Shown piece by piece: positions 14,728-19,085 of a DNA stretch of 19,085 bases; position 1 is the stretch's first letter, and each line of letters starts with the position of its first letter. Source of the DNA: Clostridia bacterium. Lineage in GTDB: Bacteria > Bacillota > Clostridia > UBA1381. The stretch is taken from the NCBI GenBank assembly GCA_900751685.1, contig CAADSR010000130.1:1-19085 (forward strand), written 5' to 3'. The notes beneath the pieces were generated by a model, which saw only the letters and a list, made by a program, of their open reading frames with translations, was not told the origin of the DNA and did not search any database. Position numbers and translations under genes: made by a program.

Positions 14728-14772
14728 ATATTACGGTATTTTTATATTTTCTACAAATATTACGCTATTTTT
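14728..14772 (-). repeat. Two tandem 16-base repeats upstream of the GH43 promoter
   Basis: ATATTACGGTATTTTT (14728-14743) and ATATTACGCTATTTTT (14757-14772) differ in one base and are 29 bases apart. The nearer copy ends five bases upstream of the -35 box. Direct repeats in this position are typical of activators such as AraC-type or two-component regulators; no such regulator is in the window. Confidence 0.55.
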
Positions 14773-14807
14773 GCGGCTGCAATTTTAATCTGCGGCCTTT
14801 TGATGAT

Positions 14808-14848
14808 AAAATCAAAAAAGTGGTGCGGTATAATTTATACCGCACCAC
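14808..14848 (-). terminator. Terminator of the TRAP transporter operon
   Basis: GC-rich arms 14820-14832 and 14836-14848 pair perfectly; on the minus strand CTTTTTTGATTTT follows. It lies ten bases after the dctM stop and insulates the GH43 promoter from TRAP transcription. Confidence 0.88.
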
Positions 14849-14858
14849 CGAGTAATTT

Positions 14859-16157
14859 TTATAATAAATTTGGCAGGAGCATAGAAATTGGCGGGACATA
14901 GGTCACAAGCAGGAGCACAATTAATATAACAGCATAAAACATCAGCAGGGGTTTGATGACACGCTCAATCTTAGTGTTGGCCACCCGCACGCCGACAAAG
15001 AGGATGTTCCCGACAGGGGGCGTGATCGTCCCGATACAGAGGTTCAATACCATCATGATCCCGAAATGGATGGGGGACATGCCAAAGGCGGTGCAGACCG
15101 GCAGGAAAATCGGGGTAAAAATCAGGATCGCCGGAGTAATGTCCATAAAAGTCCCAACAAATAATAAGATCAAATTGATGATCAATAAGATCACGACCGG
15201 GTTTTCACTGACCCCCAGCAGCGCGTTGGAGATGGCCGCAGGGATGCCCGTAAAGGCAAGGATCCAAGCCATGATGCTGGAAACACCGATCAGAAATACG
15301 ATCACGCCGGTCATTTCTGCGCTATCCAGAAAGATCTTTGGCAGATCCTTGAATGAGATTGTTTTGTAAAAGGCCAAGGATAGAACTAAGCTGTAGACCA
15401 CGGCGACTACCGCGCCTTCGGTAGCGGTAAAGATCCCGCCGATGATTCCGCCGATAACGATAATAATCAAAAGCAGGCTGGGCAATGCCTGGAGAAATGT
15501 TTTAAAGCCTTGCTGAAAAGAAACACGCTCCTTATTGACATAGCCTTTTTTGGAAGCAATAATAAAGCCGACGATCATACAGCCCAGCCCCCAAAGGATG
15601 CCGGGCAGGTAGCCGCCTAGGAACAAGGCCGCGATCGATGTGCCGCCGCTGACTAGGGAGTAGGTGATCAAAACGTTACTGGGCGGGATCAAAAGGCCTG
15701 TAGGGGCGGTAGCAATATTGACGGCAGCGGAAAAGTCTTTGTCGTAGCCCTCTGCTTCTTCGATCGGGCCGATGATCCCGCCCATGGAAGAGGCCGCTGC
15801 AACACCGGAGCCGGAAATAGCGCCAAAAAGCATGTTAGCAATGGCATTTGTATGGGCCAGGGCGCCTGGGATACGCCCGGTTATCATTTTGGCAAAATTG
15901 ATGAGCCGGACGGCGATCCCGCCCCGGTTCATAATGTTTCCTGCTAAAATAAAAAAGGGGATCGCGATCAGGGTGAACACTGAGATCCCTGAAAAGATAC
16001 GCTGGGCACCGGTCAGGACGGCAATGTTCGGGGCAAGGGTCGGCAGGATGGCTAAAATAGAAGAGATTCCGATTGCAATTGCAATCGGAACCCCAAGCAG
16101 CAGCAAAAGGATTAATACGATTGCGATAATAAGTCCGGAAACAAGTGCAATGCTCAT
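14859..16157 (-). CDS. dctM: TRAP transporter large permease subunit DctM
   Basis: The 432-residue protein is made almost wholly of hydrophobic segments (about 11-13), with family blocks such as LLLLGVPIAIAIGISS near the start, FTLIAIPFFILAGNIMNRGG near 60, and AAASSMGGIIGP near 120, plus the conserved GTFMDITPAILIFTPIFLPV near 340 and GTITPPVGNILFVG near 380. DctM is the sodium-driven transport channel of tripartite ATP-independent periplasmic (TRAP) transporters. Its ATG overlaps the dctQ stop (ATGA) and AAAGGAGG lies 7-8 bases upstream. It is last in the dctP-dctQ-dctM operon. Length is typical. Confidence 0.96.
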   Translation of the reverse strand: MSIALVSGLIIAIVLILLLLLGVPIAIAIGISSILAILPTLAPNIAVLTGAQRIFSGISVFTLIAIPFFILAGNIMNRGGIAVRLINFAKMITGRIPGALAHTNAIANMLFGAISGSGVAAASSMGGIIGPIEEAEGYDKDFSAAVNIATAPTGLLIPPSNVLITYSLVSGGTSIAALFLGGYLPGILWGLGCMIVGFIIASKKGYVNKERVSFQQGFKTFLQALPSLLLIIIVIGGIIGGIFTATEGAVVAVVYSLVLSLAFYKTISFKDLPKIFLDSAEMTGVIVFLIGVSSIMAWILAFTGIPAAISNALLGVSENPVVILLIINLILLFVGTFMDITPAILIFTPIFLPVCTAFGMSPIHFGIMMVLNLCIGTITPPVGNILFVGVRVANTKIERVIKPLLMFYAVILIVLLLVTYVPPISMLLPNLL

Positions 16158-16642
16158 TTTGAAACCTCCTTTTCTCCAAATTCCTTTTTAAGCTCAATAA
16201 TATTTAAGATGTTATAGAGGATCACCAGCACGCCGCTCAGCGGGAGCACCATGTAAACGACGCCCATGGGGATCCCCAAAGAGGCGGTGATTTGTGACAT
16301 GGTTAGGTTTGTGATACGGATCCCGCCGTACAAAAGGATCAGCGCGGCAAAAATCAAAATAAGCACCTCAGAAATAATGTGGGTAATGATCTGGGCGCGG
16401 GGGCTCAGTTTGTCCGCAACGAAAGACATCCGCATATGCTCGCGCTTTCCGAATACTAATGCGGCTGCCAGCAGGGCAAGCCAGGTAAAGGAGAAGGTCA
16501 GCAGCTCTTCCGACACAGTGCTAGGAGCGTTGAAAAAATACCGTGTTACGATTTGATAAGTCCCGATCACTGTCATAAAAGCGAAAAGGAAGATACAGAC
16601 GTATCCTAAGCAGCGGTTTAAACCATTTTTGAATCGTTCCAT
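16154..16642 (-). CDS. dctQ: TRAP transporter small permease subunit DctQ
   Basis: The 162-residue protein has four predicted membrane segments (about 12-32, 47-65, 87-107 and 127-148). The block SEELLTFSFTWLALLAAALVF, shortened here in reading, carries the EE...W pattern usual for DctQ, and KREHMRMSF follows it as in the family. DctQ is the small membrane partner of DctM. Its ATG begins one base after the dctP stop, and it overlaps dctM by four bases, so all three subunits are translationally linked. Confidence 0.95.
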   Translation of the reverse strand: MERFKNGLNRCLGYVCIFLFAFMTVIGTYQIVTRYFFNAPSTVSEELLTFSFTWLALLAAALVFGKREHMRMSFVADKLSPRAQIITHIISEVLILIFAALILLYGGIRITNLTMSQITASLGIPMGVVYMVLPLSGVLVILYNILNIIELKKEFGEKEVSK

Positions 16643-16643
16643 T

Positions 16644-17666
16644 TTACTGTCCCTCCTGTTCCGTGTCCTGCTCTATTTTTTGGATCGCATTATAGATTGG
16701 GCGCAGCTTTGGGTTTTTGTTGAGTAGTTCTTCGTGGAGCGGTAATACCTTTTCACGGAACGGCTCGATATCAGGGTAGATAAATTCCACACCCATTTGT
16801 TCCGCTGTTTTTACTGCCTCGTCCACCTGCTTGTTCCATTCTTCAATCTCAACTTCTGTGCTTTTTTGAGCCGCTTCGTTAAAAATTGCCCGTTCCTCCG
16901 GTGTAAGGTCTTCGAGAAAACGCAGGTTTGCGATCAGCATATCCGGGACCATTTGGTGTTGGTTATAGGTGTAATACCGGGCAACCTCGCCATGCTTGTT
17001 GTTGGTCAGGGCAAGCTCGTTGTTTTCCGCGCCGTCGATTACGTTTTGCTGAAGTGCCGTGTAAACTTCGCCGAAGCTCATAGGCGCCGCCGCCGCTCCA
17101 AAAAATTCCATCATACGCACATTGGCTGGGCTTTGCTGTACACGGATCTTCTTACCTTTGAGATCGTCAGGGGATTTGATCGGCTTGCTGGCGTAAAAAT
17201 TACGTGTCCCTGCAGTGAACCAGGCCACGGTTTCAAAGCCGGCTGCCTCTGTAGACTGATAGATTCCATTCATGAGCTGCTCATTTTCCATCACGGTATG
17301 ATAGGATTCAGGGCTTTTGAAGAGATAAGGCATACTGAAGATCTCATAGACATTATCAAAGGTTTCCAGGTTTGCAGTACTGGCGACTGCAAAATCAATC
17401 GCGCCGGTCTGCACCAGCTCAATAGCTTTAACAGAGGAACCTAAAAGTTCATTGGGAAAGATCTGCACGTCGTATTTATCACCAAGGCGCTCTTCAATAT
17501 AAGATTCAAAGGCTAAAAGCCCTAGATGGTCCGGATGGGTCTCTGATTGGGAATGGGCCACACGGATGATGGTGCGCCCGTCGCCGGCCAGGGTGCAGCC
17601 AAAGCAGCAAAGGACCATTGCAAGGCCTAGCAGCATGAGCAGTGCCCGTTTGATTAAATGTTTCAT
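16644..17666 (-). CDS. dctP: TRAP transporter solute-binding protein DctP, probably lipid-anchored
   Basis: The 340-residue protein is the extracellular binding subunit. It starts with a signal whose FGC at 22-24 suggests lipid attachment at C24, as expected without an outer membrane. DctP family blocks are visible: LKGKKIRVQ with the carboxylate-binding arginine R175, then FGEVYTALQQNVIDGAENN, the signature shared with hexuronate and related acid-binding members. ATG 17664-17666 has AAAGGAG 6-7 bases upstream; the open frame extends to 17852, but the extra 62 residues lie before the signal peptide. The neighbours (GH88, GH43, GH51) suggest a uronate or an aldobiuronic-type acid as the ligand, which is inference. 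Confidence 0.95.
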   Translation of the reverse strand: MKHLIKRALLMLLGLAMVLCCFGCTLAGDGRTIIRVAHSQSETHPDHLGLLAFESYIEERLGDKYDVQIFPNELLGSSVKAIELVQTGAIDFAVASTANLETFDNVYEIFSMPYLFKSPESYHTVMENEQLMNGIYQSTEAAGFETVAWFTAGTRNFYASKPIKSPDDLKGKKIRVQQSPANVRMMEFFGAAAAPMSFGEVYTALQQNVIDGAENNELALTNNKHGEVARYYTYNQHQMVPDMLIANLRFLEDLTPEERAIFNEAAQKSTEVEIEEWNKQVDEAVKTAEQMGVEFIYPDIEPFREKVLPLHEELLNKNPKLRPIYNAIQKIEQDTEQEGQ

Positions 17667-17778
17667 ATAGAACTCCTTTCTTTTATTATCAGTATGTGGA
17701 GTGGCAGAAGATTTTAAACTGGGAATGGAAATATTAGATAAAAAACAGAATGCGCTCCAGATTATTCTTCCAAAGGGT

Positions 17779-17807
17779 TTGTTTTTTATACTATTATTTG
17801 ATATGAT
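17779..17807 (+). promoter_or_regulatory. Promoter of the pentapeptide-repeat gene
   Basis: TTGTTT (17779-17784) and TATGAT (17802-17807) are 17 bases apart, giving a leader of about 28 bases. No comparably clear promoter was found for the divergent dctP gene in the 176-base gap. Confidence 0.5.
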
Positions 17808-17842
17808 AGGATATATAAAACAAAAGAAGGAGATTGTTATAG

Positions 17843-18475
17843 ATGAAGCCAATAAAACTGCCAGTACTGGCCGCAGGGGAGCTGCAAGATTGCTTTGAGC
17901 GGGCCGCGGAGGAAGAAACGGATATAAAGGGAAGGCTATTCCAGGACGCCCAGCTGGACGGATGGGCAGGAGGCCCGGTCACCATAAAGGATTGCTGCTT
18001 TGAAAACTGTATCTTTACAGACTGTGTCTTTGATAAAATTCATTTTATCCAGGTAGTATTTAAAAATTGTGACCTGTCTAATGTCCGGCTGAGCCGGAAC
18101 AGCTTTTTTAAGGTATCCCTGGAGCAATGCAAGCTTTTAGGGACTGATTTTTCACAGGCCCTATTGAAGGAAGTGCAGATCAGCCAGAGCATCTTGAGAT
18201 ATGCTACCTTTCTTGAAGCCTCTTTGCAGGAGTGCGATTGGGAAGGCTCTGATTTTTCGGAGACATTTTTCCAAGAGGCCCAGTGGAAGAAAATGACGTT
18301 GTCAGGCTGTGATTTTCAAAAAGCAGACTTTACAAATGCAGGCCTGGGAGAGCTGGACCTGAGCCGCTGCCTGCTTGCAAACGCATACTTTTCCTTGCAG
18401 GATCTAAAGGGCGTGGTGATCTCCGCAGAACAGGCGGTATTATTCGCTGAAATGATTGGATTAAAAATCAAATAA
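17843..18475 (+). CDS. Pentapeptide-repeat protein, Qnr-like architecture
   Basis: Residues about 48-180 of this 210-residue protein are built from five-residue repeats with F, L, C or W at the central position (for example CCFENCIFTDCVF, KNCDLSNVRLS, LLGTDFSQALL, SGCDFQKADFTNAGL). Such repeats fold into a right-handed four-sided helix. The C-terminal end (GVVISAEQAVLFAEMIGLKI) looks like the capping and dimerising helix of Qnr-like proteins from Gram-positives, and the length is close to EfsQnr. Those proteins mimic DNA and shield gyrase; whether this one does is unknown. No signal peptide, so it is cytoplasmic. AAGGAG is 10 bases before ATG. It is read from its own promoter, divergent from the TRAP operon and ahead of the GH51 gene. 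Confidence 0.88.
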   Translation: MKPIKLPVLAAGELQDCFERAAEEETDIKGRLFQDAQLDGWAGGPVTIKDCCFENCIFTDCVFDKIHFIQVVFKNCDLSNVRLSRNSFFKVSLEQCKLLGTDFSQALLKEVQISQSILRYATFLEASLQECDWEGSDFSETFFQEAQWKKMTLSGCDFQKADFTNAGLGELDLSRCLLANAYFSLQDLKGVVISAEQAVLFAEMIGLKIK

Positions 18476-18501
18476 TATTCCAATAAATCACAGAAAAACG
18501 A

Positions 18502-18530
18502 TTGCAATTTTAAACCGGGCATAGTATAAT
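18502..18530 (+). promoter_or_regulatory. Promoter of the GH51 gene
   Basis: TTGCAA (18502-18507) and a perfect TATAAT (18525-18530) are separated by 17 bases, about 30 bases before the ATG. The GH51 gene is therefore not dependent on the pentapeptide-gene promoter. Confidence 0.7.
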
Positions 18531-18566
18531 CAAACCATTGAAAAAATATAGAAAGGAAATAATACC

Positions 18567-19085
18567 ATGGGAAAAGCGATCATTAACACGAAACGGGTTT
18601 GGGGACATATAAATAAAGAAATCTACGGGCAGTTTGCAGAGCATTTAGGGCGCTGTATTTACGAAGGCCTGTATGTAGGCGAGGATTCTGCGGTCCCGCA
18701 TAAAAATGGGATGCGCTGTGATGTGGTAAAGGCGCTGAAGGATCTGGAGATCCCGGTGCTGCGCTGGCCGGGAGGCTGCTTTGCGGACGATTATCACTGG
18801 CGGGATGGGATCGGTGAGAAATCCAAACGGCCTTATATGGTCAATACCAACTGGGGCGGGGTCGTGGAAAATAACCATTTCGGGACCCATGAGTTTTTCG
18901 AGCTGTGCGAGCAGCTCGAGACGGAGCCATATATCTGCGGAAACGTAGGCAGCGGGACCGTTCAGGAGATGCGTGACTGGGTAGAGTATATGACCTTTGA
19001 CGGGCAGTCCCCATTGGCGGATGAGCGCCGGAAAAATGGGCGTGAGAAGCCTTGGAAGCTGAAATATTTTGGTGTGGGAAATGAA
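18567..19085 (+). CDS. Alpha-L-arabinofuranosidase, glycoside hydrolase family 51, 3' part missing
   Basis: The first 173 codons are present. They carry the GH51 N-terminal blocks YGQFAEHLGRCIYEGLYVG (about 20-38), LRWPGGCFADDYHWRDGIG (about 65-83), NHFGTHEFFELCE (about 103-115), CGNVGSGT (about 124-131) and YFGVGNE. The last E, codon 173, is the general acid/base and falls on the final three bases of the window; the nucleophile lies beyond the edge. The enzyme releases arabinofuranose from arabinan and arabinoxylan fragments. There is no signal peptide, so it works in the cytoplasm on imported oligosaccharides. ATG 18567 has AAAGGAA 9-10 bases upstream and a clear promoter. The family symbol abfA is often used, but I leave it blank because several paralogues are usual. 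Confidence 0.95.
   Translation, partial: MGKAIINTKRVWGHINKEIYGQFAEHLGRCIYEGLYVGEDSAVPHKNGMRCDVVKALKDLEIPVLRWPGGCFADDYHWRDGIGEKSKRPYMVNTNWGGVVENNHFGTHEFFELCEQLETEPYICGNVGSGTVQEMRDWVEYMTFDGQSPLADERRKNGREKPWKLKYFGVGNE

Noticed and set aside
18491..18506. CcpA (cre)-like sequence overlapping the -35 box of the GH51 promoter
   Set aside because: It has three mismatches at fixed positions of the cre consensus, too weak to claim catabolite repression from sequence alone.

Overview
The window looks like the chromosome of a Gram-positive Clostridia-type anaerobe (Bacillota). The evidence is SLH-anchored surface proteins, sigma-A promoters with 17-base spacers, strong AGGAGG-type ribosome sites, intrinsic terminators after most units, tRNA genes that encode their own CCA end, and a secreted and cytoplasmic glycoside-hydrolase set. 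No species can be named from the sequence. The segment from about 3.6 to 6.4 kb is clearly more AT-rich than the rest and carries an orphan repressor and an unrecognised DNA-binding-like gene, so it may be foreign DNA.

Left part (1-3.7 kb, minus strand): one promoter (3686-3714) drives an EAL-type response regulator, an ABC-type sugar-binding lipoprotein and a membrane protein with an extracytoplasmic sensor segment that runs off the left edge. No permease is visible. I infer a solute-responsive cyclic-di-GMP module rather than an uptake system.

Middle (3.7-8.8 kb): an AT-rich stretch with palindromes, a 56-codon open frame without a start codon, a divergent xre repressor / unknown gene pair, tRNA-Pro(CGG), a 430-base gene-free region with a possible structured leader, a surface protein that joins SLH repeats to a C-terminal chagasin-like protease-inhibitor domain, and tRNA-Ser(CGA).

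Right part (8.8-19.1 kb): a plant-polysaccharide locus. It holds a GH88 unsaturated glucuronyl hydrolase followed by an AAC(6')-like acetyltransferase; two overlapping GH43 enzymes, one secreted with an internal SLH-like segment and one cytoplasmic; a complete three-gene TRAP transporter (dctP-dctQ-dctM); a pentapeptide-repeat protein; and the start of a GH51 alpha-L-arabinofuranosidase. The likely logic is surface trimming of arabinose- and uronate-containing glycans, TRAP uptake of an acidic sugar, and cytoplasmic finishing by GH88, GH43 and GH51.

The points most worth a second look are the SLH-chagasin fusion, the permease-less sugar-binding protein in a cyclic-di-GMP operon, the missing normal start codon of the cytoplasmic GH43 gene behind a near-perfect ribosome site, the tandem operator-like repeats upstream of the GH43 promoter, and two resistance-protein relatives (AAC(6')-like and Qnr-like) embedded in the glycan locus.
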